A stretch of 64,000 nt of DNA from DAIDKA01 sp963726995 (GCA_963726995.1 CAVSEP010000005.1:310001-374000); one strand, 5' to 3'; numbered from the stretch's first letter, positions 38,617-47,625 are shown. A program made the numbers and translations. Notes: generated from the sequence alone by a model not told the origin.

Positions 38617-39291
38617 ATGCGCCGCTTAAGGCCCTGGTCCCGGGTTGCCGCGCTGCTCATCGTGACTCTGGCGGGCACGGTGAGTGCCGCCGCGCAGTCG
38701 GCGCCGGCACCGCAGCCCACCCATACGGTGCTCGACAGCTGGCTCACGGGCCTGAAATCCCTGCGCGCGCAGTTCACGCAGAGCGTCAAGGACGCGCAGG
38801 GCAAGCAGACCGAGCAGACCAGCGGCGAGCTGCTGGTGCTGCGCCCCGGGCGGTTTCGCTGGGAATCGCATGAGGCCTCCGGGGCCGACTCCGGCCAGGT
38901 GCTGATCGCCGATGGGCGCAATGTCTGGTTCTATGACCGCGACCTGCAGCAGGTGACGGTCAAGCCCGCCGATGCGGCCCTCTCGGCCACGCCGATCATG
39001 CTGCTGTCCGGCGGCGCGGAGGTACGCGAGTCCTTCCTGATCAGCGATGCCGGTCAGCAGGACGGACTTGCCTGGCTGCGCGTGCAGCCGCGCGCCGGCG
39101 ATGCGGATTTTCGCCAGGCCCTGCTGGGCTTTGCCGGCGGGGAGCTCAAGCAGATGATTCTCGAGGACAAGCTCGGGCAGCAGGCGACGCTGCTCTTCAG
39201 CCGCTCGCAGCGCAATGCGCCGGTCGCCGCCGCGGAGGTGTCGTTCAGCCCGCCCCCGGGCGTGGATGTCATCGGGACCGCGCGCCAGTGA
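38617..39291 (+). CDS. lolA: Outer-membrane lipoprotein carrier LolA
   Basis: Periplasmic chaperone carrying lipoproteins from LolCDE to LolB. 224 residues with a signal peptide (VAALLIVTLAGTVSAAA|QS). The mature part has the LolA half-barrel pattern: LDSWLTGLKSLRAQFTQSVKDAQGKQTEQTSGELLVLRPGRFRWE, then VLIADGRNVWFYDRDLQQVTVKPAD. It follows ftsK by 4 bp, as in E. coli and relatives. Confidence 0.95.
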   Translation: MRRLRPWSRVAALLIVTLAGTVSAAAQSAPAPQPTHTVLDSWLTGLKSLRAQFTQSVKDAQGKQTEQTSGELLVLRPGRFRWESHEASGADSGQVLIADGRNVWFYDRDLQQVTVKPADAALSATPIMLLSGGAEVRESFLISDAGQQDGLAWLRVQPRAGDADFRQALLGFAGGELKQMILEDKLGQQATLLFSRSQRNAPVAAAEVSFSPPPGVDVIGTARQ

Positions 39292-39692
39292 CCGCCCGTC
39301 CCGAGGCGCCGCGGCTGGCGCCGCTGTGGTGGGGGCTGGGCTGGGCGATGGTGGCCTTCATTCTCTACTCGACGCTGGCGCCCTCGAGCCTGGTGCCGGA
39401 CCTGCACCTGAACGACAAGCTCGAACACGCCACGGCTTTCTTCGGCCTGACCTTCTGGTTCGGCGGCCTGGTGGCGCGGCGACATTTCTGGGTACTGGGC
39501 GCGGTGCTGGCGGCGTTCGGGGCCGCCATCGAAGTGGCGCAGGGCACCATGGGTCTGGGCCGTGACATGGATATTCATGACTGGATTGCCGACACCTGCG
39601 GCGTGCTGATCGGCCTCGCGGTGCTGCTGCTGTGCGTGCCGCGCAGCCGCGGCTCCTGGCTGCGGTGGATCGAATCCTCCCTGGGGCGCTGA
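39288..39692 (+). CDS. VanZ-like membrane protein
   Basis: 134 residues, three or four transmembrane helices (WGLGWAMVAFILYSTLAP, KLEHATAFFGLTFWFGGLV, VLGAVLAAFGAAIEVAQG, DTCGVLIGLAVLLLCVP). HLNDKLEHATAF and EVAQ...GRDMDIHDWIADTCGVLIG are typical of the small VanZ-like family. Function is unknown in Gram-negatives. It overlaps lolA by 4 bp and rarA by 1 bp (TGATG), so translational coupling is likely. Confidence 0.82.
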   Translation: MTARPEAPRLAPLWWGLGWAMVAFILYSTLAPSSLVPDLHLNDKLEHATAFFGLTFWFGGLVARRHFWVLGAVLAAFGAAIEVAQGTMGLGRDMDIHDWIADTCGVLIGLAVLLLCVPRSRGSWLRWIESSLGR

Positions 39693-40966
39693 TGCGACCG
39701 CTCGCCGATCGCATGCGGCCGCGCAGCCTCGAGGAGTTCGCAGGCCAGGCGCATCTGCTGGCGGTGGGCAAGCCGCTGCGCCAGGCGCTGGAGGGCGGCC
39801 TGCTGCATTCCATGGTGTTCTGGGGACCCCCGGGCACCGGCAAGACCACGCTCGCGCGGCTCATCGCCGGGCGCGCGGACGCCCAGTTCATCGCACTGTC
39901 GGCCGTGATGGCAGGCGTGAAGGACATCCGCGCGGCGGTCGAGCAGGCGAAGGCTGAGCGCCAGGCGCACAACCGGCCCACCGTGCTGTTTCTGGACGAA
40001 GTGCATCGCTTCAACAAGGCGCAGCAGGACACCTTCCTGCCATACCTTGAGGACGGCACGCTGATCTTCATCGGCGCGACCACCGAGAACCCGAGCTTCG
40101 AAGTCGTGAGCGCGCTGCTGTCGCGCGCCCGCGTGTACGTGCTCAAGGCGCTCGGCATCGATGATCTGGTCGGCGTGCTCAAGGCCGCCTTGCTGGATGT
40201 CGAGCGCGGCCTGGGCGCGCAGCAGCTCACTGCGCAACCCGACGCCCTGGAGCTCATCGCCCGCGCCGCCGACGGGGATGCGCGTCGCGCCCTGAACATG
40301 CTGGAACTGGCGGCAGGCCTCGTGGATGCGCGCGGCGGCGAACTCACCGGGGCCCTGGCCCAGGAGGTGGCCAGCGGCGGGCGACGGCGCTTCGACAAGG
40401 GCGGGGACCAGTTCTACGACCAGATCTCGGCGCTGCACAAGGCGGTGCGGGGCACCGATCCGGACGGGGCGCTGTACTGGCTGGCGCGCATGCTGGATGG
40501 CGGTTGCGACCCCTTGTACGTCGCCCGCCGGGTGGTGCGCATGGCGGTCGAAGATATCGGACTGGCGGATCCGCGCGCCCTGAGCCTGACCCTGGATGCC
40601 TGGGAGGCGTATGACCGCCTCGGCAGTCCCGAAGGCGAACTGGCCATTGCGCAGGCCGTCGTCTACCTGGCCTGCGCCCCAAAGAGCAATGCCGTATACG
40701 TGGCGATGGGGGAGGCCGTGCAGGACGTGGAACAATTCGGCACCCTGGAGGTGCCGGCCCGGTTCCGCAATGCCCCGACCCGGCTGATGAAGGAGCTGGG
40801 CCATGGTCAGGGCTATCGCTACGCCCATGATGAACCGGAGGCCTTCGCGGCCGGCGAGCGCTATCTGCCCGATGAGCTGCCGGATCGGCGATACTATCGG
40901 CCCGCCCCCCGGGGGCTGGAAATCCGCATCGGCGAGGCCTTGGCCCGGCTGCGGGCCAAAAAATAG
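39692..40966 (+). CDS. rarA: Replication-associated recombination ATPase RarA (MgsA)
   Basis: AAA+ clamp-loader-like ATPase acting at stalled replication forks. 424 residues. PLADRMRPRSLEEFAGQAHLL, Walker A FWGPPGTGKTTLARLIAG, Walker B TVLFLDEVHRFNKAQQDTFLPY, sensor 1 LIFIGATTENPSFEV, then ISALHKAVRGTDPDGALYWLARMLDGG and the conserved C-terminal APKSNAVYVAMGEA. ATG 39692 was selected because the upstream 20 codons of the frame lie within the VanZ gene. The order lolA-(vanZ)-rarA-serS is conserved. Confidence 0.96.
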   Translation: MRPLADRMRPRSLEEFAGQAHLLAVGKPLRQALEGGLLHSMVFWGPPGTGKTTLARLIAGRADAQFIALSAVMAGVKDIRAAVEQAKAERQAHNRPTVLFLDEVHRFNKAQQDTFLPYLEDGTLIFIGATTENPSFEVVSALLSRARVYVLKALGIDDLVGVLKAALLDVERGLGAQQLTAQPDALELIARAADGDARRALNMLELAAGLVDARGGELTGALAQEVASGGRRRFDKGGDQFYDQISALHKAVRGTDPDGALYWLARMLDGGCDPLYVARRVVRMAVEDIGLADPRALSLTLDAWEAYDRLGSPEGELAIAQAVVYLACAPKSNAVYVAMGEAVQDVEQFGTLEVPARFRNAPTRLMKELGHGQGYRYAHDEPEAFAAGERYLPDELPDRRYYRPAPRGLEIRIGEALARLRAKK

Positions 40967-40994
40967 CTGGCAAGACTTCTGACAAGGGTTCGAC

Positions 40995-42276
40995 GTGATT
41001 GATCCGAAACTGCTGCGTGCCGATCTGCCCGGCGTGGTGCGCAACCTGGCCCGCCGCGGCTTCGTGCTGGATGAAGCCCGGATCACGGCCCTCGAGGAGG
41101 CGCGCAAGCGCTCGCAGATCGATGCCGATCGGGTGCGCGCCGAGCGCAACACCAATGCCAAGGCCGTGGGGGCCGCGAAGGGCAAGGGCGAGGATGCGAC
41201 CGCCCTGCTGGCGCGCGGGCGAGGCGCTGACGCACGAGCTCGCGCAGGTCGACGCTGCGCTGGTGTCCGTGCAGACCGAACTGGATACGTTGCTGCTGCA
41301 CTTGCCCAACCTGCTGCACGAGTCGGTGCCGGATGGCGCCGATGAGCGCGCCAACCGGCAGGTGCGGCGCTGGGGCGAGCCACGCAAGTTTGATTTCAAA
41401 CCACAGGACCATGTCGCCCTGGGCGAGGGCTTGGGTGGCATGGACTTCGAGGCGGCGACCCGCATCGCCGGCGCCCGCTTCGTGGTGATGCGTGCGCAGG
41501 TCGCGCAGCTGCACCGGGCGCTGGCGCAGTTCATGCTGGATCTGCACACCACGGAGCATGGCTACACGGAAGTCTATGCGCCGTACATGGTCAATGCCGC
41601 GGCCCTGGTCGGCACCGGCCAGCTGCCGAAGTTCGAGCAGGACCTGTTCGCGATTCGCGGCGAACACCCGTTCTATCTGATTCCAACGGCCGAAGTGCCG
41701 GTCACCAACCTGGTTCGCGAGCAGATCCTGGGCGCGGAAAGCCTGCCGCTGAAGTTCGTGTGTCACACGCCGTGCTTCCGCTCCGAGGCGGGCTCGGCCG
41801 GCAAGGACACCCGCGGCATGATCCGCAACCACCAGTTCGACAAGGTCGAACTGGTGCAGATCGTGACGCCTGAGCAGTCCTATGCCGCACTCGAGGAGCT
41901 CACCGGACATGCGCAGACGGTGCTGGAGAAACTCGAGATTCCCTATCGGACCGTGGCGCTGTGCGCCGGGGATATCGGCAATGGCAGCGCCAAGACCTAT
42001 GATCTGGAGGTCTGGCTGCCCTCGCAGGACAAGTACCGCGAGATCTCCTCGTGCAGCAATTTCGAGGCCTACCAGGCCCGACGCATGCAGGCGCGCTGGC
42101 GCAATCCCGCCACCGGCAAGCCCGAACCGGTGCATACCCTGAACGGCTCGGGGGTGGCGGTCGGTCGCGCGCTGGTGGCGGTCCTTGAGAACTATCAGAA
42201 TGCGGACGGCAGCATCACCGTGCCGGCCGTCCTGCAGCCCTACATGCGCGGCCTGGCGCGCATCGTGAAACCATAA
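40995..42276 (+). CDS. serS: Seryl-tRNA synthetase (one frame change)
   Basis: Class II synthetase charging tRNA-Ser, about 427 residues. Start GTG 40995 (MIDPKLLRADLPGVVRNLARRGF). The N-terminal coiled-coil arm contains the frame change at about 41222, where GCGCGCGGGCGAGG has one G too many for LLARGEALTHELAQVDAAL. The catalytic domain is intact: GTGQLPKFEQDLF, HPFYLIPTAEVPVTNL (motif 2 region CHTPCFRSEAGSAGKDTRGMIRNHQFDKVELVQ), motif 3 NGSGVAVGRALVAVLENYQ. As serS is essential, the extra base is almost certainly a sequence error. Confidence 0.95.
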
Positions 42277-42287
42277 GGAAAGAGATC

Positions 42288-43115
42288 ATGAGTAGCACAG
42301 ATGTCGTGACCTACCACGTCGAGAACCGCATCGCCTGGTTGAAGTTCAACCGGCCGGACAAGCGCAACGCCATGAGCCCGCCGCTCAATCGCGCCATGTT
42401 GAAGGCGCTCGAGGAGCTGGAGTATCGCGATGACGTGGGCGTGCTGGTGCTCACGGGCGAGGGCAGTTCCTGGTCGGCCGGCATGGATCTGAAGGAATAC
42501 TTCCGCGAGACCGCGGCCCAAGGCCTCAAGGGCACCCGCAAGGCGCAGTCCGAGGCCTATGCCTGGTGGAAGAAACTGCGCTGGTACCAGAAGCCCACCA
42601 TCGCCATGGTCAACGGCTGGTGCTTCGGCGGCGGCTACGGCCCCCTGTATGCCTGTGATCTGGCGATCGCGGCCGAGGAGGCCACCTTCGGCCTGTCGGA
42701 GATCAACTGGGGCATTCTGCCCGGCGGCGGCGCGACCAAGGTGGCCACGAACTCCATGAGTTTCCGCGACGCCATGTACCACACCATGACCGGCGAGAAC
42801 ATCAGCGGCAAGAAGGCCGCCGAATGGAAGCTGGTCAACGAGGCCGTGCCGCTCGCGCAGTTGAAGAGCCGCGTCGTGGAACTGTGCGAGGTGCTGCTGA
42901 AGAAGAATCCGGTGGCCCTGAAGGCCGCCAAGGATGCCGTGCGCCGCGTCATGGAGATGACCTACGACAATGCCGAGGACTACCTGATCCGCGCCCAGGA
43001 GGCGGCCGATTCCTTCGACAGCGAAGGCCGCAAGGAAGGCATCCGCCAGTTCATCGACGAGAAGAGCTTCAAGCCCGGGCTTGGGACCTACGACATTTCA
43101 CGCAAGGCCAAGTAG
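42288..43115 (+). CDS. p-Hydroxycinnamoyl-CoA hydratase/lyase-like crotonase
   Basis: Enoyl-CoA hydratase superfamily, 275 residues, closest from memory to feruloyl-CoA hydratase-lyase (Ech/HCHL), which turns feruloyl- or coumaroyl-CoA into vanillin or 4-hydroxybenzaldehyde plus acetyl-CoA. Shared pieces: DKRNAMSPPLNRAMLKALEELE, WSAGMDLKEYFRE, KPTIAMVNGWCFGGGYGPLYACDLAIAAEEATFGLSEINWGI (catalytic Glu of SEINWG kept), AEDYLIRAQEA and DEKSFKPGLGTYD. The Ser of the HCHL GGGFSPL motif is Gly here. Starts 12 bp after serS. Confidence 0.8.
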   Translation: MSSTDVVTYHVENRIAWLKFNRPDKRNAMSPPLNRAMLKALEELEYRDDVGVLVLTGEGSSWSAGMDLKEYFRETAAQGLKGTRKAQSEAYAWWKKLRWYQKPTIAMVNGWCFGGGYGPLYACDLAIAAEEATFGLSEINWGILPGGGATKVATNSMSFRDAMYHTMTGENISGKKAAEWKLVNEAVPLAQLKSRVVELCEVLLKKNPVALKAAKDAVRRVMEMTYDNAEDYLIRAQEAADSFDSEGRKEGIRQFIDEKSFKPGLGTYDISRKAK

Positions 43116-43148
43116 ACAGTACACTTGGCCGATACGGTCGGCGATGCG

Positions 43149-43238
43149 GGAAGGGTGTCCGAGCGGTTTAAGGAACTAGTCTTGAAAACTAGCGAGGGAG
43201 CAATCCCTCCGTGGGTTCGAATCCCACCCCTTCCGCCA
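43149..43238 (+). tRNA. tRNA-Ser (anticodon UGA)
   Basis: 90 bases including the encoded CCA. The acceptor stem GGAAGGG pairs with CCCTTCC. The D arm contains GTCCGAGCGGTTTAAGG. The anticodon arm is ACTAG-TCTTGAAAA-CTAG with anticodon TGA. A long variable arm (GCGAGGGAGCAATCCCTCC) is typical of tRNA-Ser, and the T arm is GTGGGTTCGAATCCCAC. Reads UCA and related serine codons. Confidence 0.97.
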
Positions 43239-43320
43239 CTCAAGCTCGTCAGGCTCGCGGGTACATTGCGATAACGACCGGGAGGCCGGCTTCGTGTGCC
43301 CCTGGCTGGTTAATGTTCTC

Positions 43321-44235
43321 TCAATCCGCGATCGGCCAGTAGACCTCCGTTCGCCAATCGGCAGGATCCGGGTGCTGGGTCGGATCGTTCACGTACGATT
43401 CCCAGGGCGCGCCTCCCGGGCGCACACCGTTGGCGGTCATCCATCTTTCGATTGCCGCATAGGTTTCGGGCAACTGGTCATAGAGACCGCCGTGAACGCC
43501 GACTGCGACCGGACCGGCCGGCAGCGTGCCGGCTTCCATGTCGCCGGTGCCTTCAACGGGCGCGGCCACCGGCATCGCGGCTTCAACGGTCCACAGTCCC
43601 GGTCCCACGGACAGATAGCGGGCCACCGGCCATCCGGCGATGGGCAGGCCCGCCTTGGCGCCATGACCAAACAACTTGCCGAAACACTCCGCAAGCATGG
43701 GTTGCAGCTCGGCGCGCGGAATGCTCCGGCGGATCAGCACAATGGCCTGTCCGGGATACTGCTGGCGGGTGACCGATAGGGTGGGCATGGGCGATTTCCT
43801 GGTTGAGGGGGTCAGTGGTAGATGGAACAGCCGGATGCAGGGACTGATGTCAGCGGTGAATCTTAAGTGATCGGCGCGTGCGGCCGCCGGAGCCCGTAGC
43901 TGTGCCGCCTTGCGATACCGCAGCGGCGTGAGGCCGAATTTCCTGCGAAAGGCGCGCGTGAAGACTTCATGGCTTAAGAAGCCGGCGCCCAGGGCGATCT
44001 CGAACACCGACTCCTTCGAGCCGATGAGTCTCGCCGCCGCCTGCTCAAGGCGTAGCCGTTCAATGAATTCCCGGGGGCTCTCACCCAGTACCCGGTGGAA
44101 TTTCCGGTGGATCTGAAAGCGCGACAGAGCGGCGCGCTGCGCGATGCTGCCGAGGGTCGCCTTGCCGTCGAGGCGACTATGAAGATCACGCAGCAGATAC
44201 AGGATTTCCTGATTTTCCATGGCGCTGCAGATCAT
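43321..44235 (-). CDS. AraC-family regulator with a GyrI-like effector domain
   Basis: 304 residues. The N-terminal DNA-binding domain has two HTHs: LGSIAQRAALSRFQIHRKFHRVLGESPREFIERLRLEQAAARLI and VFEIALGAGFLSHEVFTRAFRRKFGLTPLRYR. The C-terminal half (about 150-304), VTRQQYPGQAIVLIRRSIPRAELQPMLAECFGKLF ... DWRTEVYWPI, is the GyrI-like/SOUL-fold ligand-binding domain found in Rob and BmrR. A drug or lipophilic effector is expected for the family; the target genes are unknown. Ends 46 bp upstream of the start of the next gene on the same strand. Confidence 0.9.
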   Translation of the reverse strand: MICSAMENQEILYLLRDLHSRLDGKATLGSIAQRAALSRFQIHRKFHRVLGESPREFIERLRLEQAAARLIGSKESVFEIALGAGFLSHEVFTRAFRRKFGLTPLRYRKAAQLRAPAAARADHLRFTADISPCIRLFHLPLTPSTRKSPMPTLSVTRQQYPGQAIVLIRRSIPRAELQPMLAECFGKLFGHGAKAGLPIAGWPVARYLSVGPGLWTVEAAMPVAAPVEGTGDMEAGTLPAGPVAVGVHGGLYDQLPETYAAIERWMTANGVRPGGAPWESYVNDPTQHPDPADWRTEVYWPIAD

Positions 44236-44280
44236 AAGAAATCCGGCCGCGGACTTCTTGATGTTTCTTGCGCCGACCCC

Positions 44281-45012
44281 TTAGTGCGGAAATAACTGCG
44301 CGGCCTTGGCGCGCATTTGCGCCGCCGTGAGGCTGCCGGTGGCCAGGGGCTGCCCGAGATCGAAGATCCGGGTCCGAGCCAGTGATCCTAAGGGCACCGG
44401 ATCAAAGCCGATCTCGCGAATCAATCGCTCGGCGACGGCCAGCGCCGCAGCGTCATCCGCGCCGATGGGAATGGCGAAGTGCTCGGGCTGGCGAAACCCA
44501 TCGCTGGCCAGGGAGGCGGCGCCAATGCAATTGAAGGCGCGCACCACCCGGGTGCTGTGCAGCAACTGCGCGGTGGCCATCCCGGCACCCTGCTTCTGGG
44601 CATCCAGGGCCATGGCACCGTCGCGTCGTTCCACCGGATTGCTGGTGTCCAGGATCACCTTGCCGGCGAGCTGCGCGCGCAGATCCGTCCCGATCTGCGT
44701 CATGGCGCCGTAGGGTATCGAGACCAGGATGACTGAGCCGAAGGCGGCCGCCTCACGCGGGGTGCCGGCGTGGGCGCGCGGGCCCAGTTCCTTCACCAGC
44801 CCCTGCAGCTCCTCGGGGTGGCGCGTGGAGACGAATACTTCGTGACCGGCCTTGACCCAGGCGCGCGCCAGCGCGCCGCCGATTCGGCCGGTGCCGATGA
44901 TGCCGATCTTTTCGGGAGCCGGAGCATCGGCAGCATAGGCGGCACCCGCTCCGAGGGCTGCTGCCAGCCCCAGCGTCAGCGTGACTGTCAGCATCTGCAG
45001 GGCATTGCGCAT
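44281..45012 (-). CDS. Exported NADPH/F420-dependent oxidoreductase-like protein
   Basis: 243 residues from ATG 45010-45012, giving a signal peptide (MLTVTLTLGLAAALGAGAAYA|AD); the frame is open 20 codons further. The mature part is the F420/NADP reductase-type Rossmann domain: KIGIIGTGRIGGALARAWVKAGHEVFVSTRHPEEL, AFGSVILVSIPYGAM, VILDTSNPVERRDG, VVRAFNCIGAASLAS and the C-terminal LARTRIFDLGQPLATGSLTAAQMR. An exported member of this normally cytoplasmic family is unusual. Substrate unknown. Confidence 0.82.
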   Translation of the reverse strand: MRNALQMLTVTLTLGLAAALGAGAAYAADAPAPEKIGIIGTGRIGGALARAWVKAGHEVFVSTRHPEELQGLVKELGPRAHAGTPREAAAFGSVILVSIPYGAMTQIGTDLRAQLAGKVILDTSNPVERRDGAMALDAQKQGAGMATAQLLHSTRVVRAFNCIGAASLASDGFRQPEHFAIPIGADDAAALAVAERLIREIGFDPVPLGSLARTRIFDLGQPLATGSLTAAQMRAKAAQLFPH

Positions 45013-45072
45013 TGCTGTGCACCTCAACTTCAGGGGGTGCCGCAGGATGTGGCCGAGCCAATCGGCTGTCAA

Positions 45073-45621
45073 ATCCGCTCAGCGCCCTGCGGCGAAATTC
45101 TTGCGAATGTAATTCACCAATAAAAGCCCGCCTAAGGACGTGGTGTAGGCGCGGCCCGCACACTCGGACCACAACATCAGTTGCGCCGCATCGGGTGTGG
45201 GAGATTCCCCAACCTTCTGCGGGTCCCACCCCCGCGTAAGGCGCCGCAGGAGTTTGTGCCGGCCCCTTGATGGGACGGCATCCCGCGGCCGCTGGCCTGC
45301 GGAAACGTCGGGTCGGATTTGTGCGCGGGTCGCCAGCGCCACAGCGTGTGCGAGCGCGACCGTACCTGAATGAATTGGATCGATGTACATAGGCGCCTCA
45401 CTCGATCACGTTGAACATGACCGCTTCCTGCGAATAATCGGAAGCACGCACGGATGCTATCGAGCGGAGGGTTATGGCGAGGTGAGTAAAGGCTGCGAAA
45501 CGGTCCTGGCGCCGACGGCGGATTCCTTCGCCAAATCAATATTTTATCGTAGGCACAAATACTCACGCACTGCTCACCGTTGCGTCAGTACAGTCCCAGG
45601 CATTGTCGCAAGGAGGCCGTC
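45073..45621. other. 549-base region without a convincing gene (kdp upstream region)
   Basis: No ORF here has recognisable domains. A 103-codon frame on the minus strand (45079-45390) has composition unlike the neighbours' proteins and no family I know, so it is left out. The right-hand end, with an AT-rich patch near 45535-45552 (AAATCAATATTTTATCG), probably holds the kdp promoter. No clear KdpE site could be read. Confidence 0.5.
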
Positions 45622-45714
45622 GTGGACTTCATATTTCTATTGGCTGTAGTCGCGCTGTACGCCGTGACGCACTGGTTGGTTTGGGCGATCGATCGCCTGA
45701 GGAGTCCGCAATGA
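45622..45714 (+). CDS. 30-residue single-helix membrane peptide upstream of kdpF
   Basis: GTG 45622 preceded by a perfect AGGAGG (45611-45616) at 5 bp. The product, MDFIFLLAVVALYAVTHWLV...WAIDRLRSPQ, is one transmembrane helix followed by a short basic tail. The stop overlaps the kdpF ATG (ATGA), implying coupled translation. It is too short for routine gene callers. Similar peptides before kdpF occur in other Proteobacteria as I recall, without assigned function. Likely a Kdp accessory or leader peptide (inference). Confidence 0.65.
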   Translation: MDFIFLLAVVALYAVTHWLVWAIDRLRSPQ

Positions 45715-45800
45715 GCTTTCTTTACGTCGTCAGTGGGCTGCTGTGCGTGGCCCTTGGCGCGTACCTGGTGTACGCGCTGATCAAGCCGGAGAAGTTCTGA
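45711..45800 (+). CDS. kdpF: KdpF, small subunit of the K+-transporting ATPase
   Basis: 29 residues, one transmembrane helix, with the conserved ending ALIKPEKF (KdpF proteins end in P-E-K/R-F). It stabilises the KdpABC complex in the inner membrane. ATG 45711 overlaps the upstream peptide gene by 4 bp, and its stop overlaps the kdpA ATG (TGATG). Confidence 0.9.
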   Translation: MSFLYVVSGLLCVALGAYLVYALIKPEKF

Positions 45801-47602
45801 TGACTGCCTCGACCATAGTTTTGCTGGTGGTATTCGTTGGCGCGGTGTTGCTGTGCGTCAAGCCATTAGGTCTGTACATGGCGCATGTGATGGCCGGAAC
45901 CCCCATCTGGCCGCTGCGCGTCGGCGCGCCCATTGAACGCATGGCCTATCGGGCCGCAGGCGTTGATCCGGCCGTGGAGATGGATTGGAAGCGTTATGCC
46001 CTGGGCCTGTTGCTGTTCAACACCCTAGGGGCGTTGGTGGTGTATGGCCTGCAGCGGCTGCAGGTCTGGTTGCCCTTGAATCCTCAAGGTTTAGCCAACG
46101 TCTCTCCGGACTCCTCTTTCAATACTGCCTTGAGCTTCATCACCAACACGAACTGGCAGGGGTACTCGGGCGAGTCGACCATGAGTTACCTGACTCAGAT
46201 GGCAGGTTTGGCCGTGCAGAATTTCATGTCTGCGGCGACCGGTATCGTGGTGGCGTTCGCCTTGATTCGCGGTCTGGCGCGGAACAGTTCCGCCACCATC
46301 GGCAATTTCTGGGTGGATCTGACGCGCACCACGTTCTATATCCTTCTGCCACTCGCAGCCGTGCTCGCGCTGGTGCTGGCATCGCAGGGCGTGGTTCAAA
46401 CCTTCAGTTCCTACAAGGATGTGACCACGGTCGAGGCCCTGACCTACCAGCAGCCCAAGGTGGATGGCCAGGGTAACCCGGTCAAGGACGCCGCCGGCAA
46501 CGCTGTGCAGGAGACGGTCACCACGCATACCCAGACGCTGCCGTTGGGCCCCGTTGCCTCGCAGGAAAGTATCAAGGAGCTTGGCACCAATGGTGGCGGC
46601 TTCATGAATGCGAATTCCGCGCATCCCTATGAAAATCCTTCAGCGCTCACAAACTTTCTGGAGATGCTTGCGATCCTGCTGATTCCGGCTGCCTTGACCT
46701 ACACTTTTGGGCGCACGGTGGGGGATACCCGCCAGGGTTGGGCGGTCCTGGCGGCGATGTTCCTGCTGCTACTGCCGCTGCTGGGGATTGCTGAGTACAA
46801 CGAACAGGCTGGCAATCCCCTTATCGCTCACCTGGGTGTCGACCAGAGTGCCAGCGCCCTGCAGGCTGGGGGCAACATGGAGGGTAAGGAGGCTCGATTC
46901 GGCATCGGCGCATCGGCTCTGTTTGCCGCCGTCACCACGGCCACCTCTTGCGGCGCCGTCAATGCCATGCACGACTCCTTCACTCCGCTGGGCGGCTTGG
47001 TGCCGCTGTTTCAGATGCAGCTGGGTGAAGTGGTGTTCGGCGGCGTTGGTACGGGGCTCTACTCCATCCTCGTATTTGCCATCGTGGGCGTGTTCATCGC
47101 CGGGCTCATGATCGGGCGCACCCCGGAATACCTGGGCAAGAAGATCGAGGCCTTCGAGATGAAGATGACCTCCATCGCAATCCTGGTCATGCCGGCCTTG
47201 GTGCTGGCGGGTACGGCGGTGGCCGTGTCGGTGACCGCGGGGCAGGCGGGTGTCGCCAATCCCGGTGCCCATGGGTTTTCCGAAATTCTCTACGCCTTTA
47301 CCTCGGCATCCAACAACAACGGCAGCGCCTTTGCGGGACTGTCGGCCAATACGCCCTTCTACAACACGGCGCTGGGGCTGGCGGTTTGGTTTGGACGCTA
47401 CTGGCCGATCGTGGCCGTACTTGCCGTGGCCGGTTCGCTGGCCGCCAAGAAACGCGTGCCGGTCACCGCCGGAACCATGCCGACTCATGGGCCGACCTTC
47501 GTAGTGCTGCTGATCGGCACCATCCTCCTGGTGGGCGCCCTGACCTTTGTGCCGGCGCTGGCGCTGGGCCCGGTCGTTGAGCATCTGATGCTCTGGCACT
47601 GA
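45800..47602 (+). CDS. kdpA: KdpA, K+-channel-like subunit
   Basis: 600 residues, inner membrane, K+-translocating subunit of the high-affinity P-type Kdp pump. It contains the four selectivity-filter-like loops: SFITNTNWQGYSGE, SIKELGTNGGGFMNANSAHPYENP, AVTTATSCGAVNAMHDSFTPLGG and FTSASNNNGSAFAG. Also the KdpA start AHVMAGTPIWPLRVGAPIERMAYRAAGVD. The start at ATG 45800 is immediately coupled to the kdpF stop. Confidence 0.98.
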   Translation: MTASTIVLLVVFVGAVLLCVKPLGLYMAHVMAGTPIWPLRVGAPIERMAYRAAGVDPAVEMDWKRYALGLLLFNTLGALVVYGLQRLQVWLPLNPQGLANVSPDSSFNTALSFITNTNWQGYSGESTMSYLTQMAGLAVQNFMSAATGIVVAFALIRGLARNSSATIGNFWVDLTRTTFYILLPLAAVLALVLASQGVVQTFSSYKDVTTVEALTYQQPKVDGQGNPVKDAAGNAVQETVTTHTQTLPLGPVASQESIKELGTNGGGFMNANSAHPYENPSALTNFLEMLAILLIPAALTYTFGRTVGDTRQGWAVLAAMFLLLLPLLGIAEYNEQAGNPLIAHLGVDQSASALQAGGNMEGKEARFGIGASALFAAVTTATSCGAVNAMHDSFTPLGGLVPLFQMQLGEVVFGGVGTGLYSILVFAIVGVFIAGLMIGRTPEYLGKKIEAFEMKMTSIAILVMPALVLAGTAVAVSVTAGQAGVANPGAHGFSEILYAFTSASNNNGSAFAGLSANTPFYNTALGLAVWFGRYWPIVAVLAVAGSLAAKKRVPVTAGTMPTHGPTFVVLLIGTILLVGALTFVPALALGPVVEHLMLWH

Positions 47603-47625
47603 CGGCTTGAATTGAAGGCAAAATC

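Noticed and set aside
41210..41235. Programmed ribosomal frameshift in serS
   Set aside because: No slippery heptamer or downstream stimulator pattern at the site; a simple extra G explains it, and many other genes in the window show the same kind of break.
45079..45390. A 103-codon minus-strand frame upstream of kdp
   Set aside because: No recognisable domain, no good ribosome-binding site, and no conserved-looking composition; left as non-coding.
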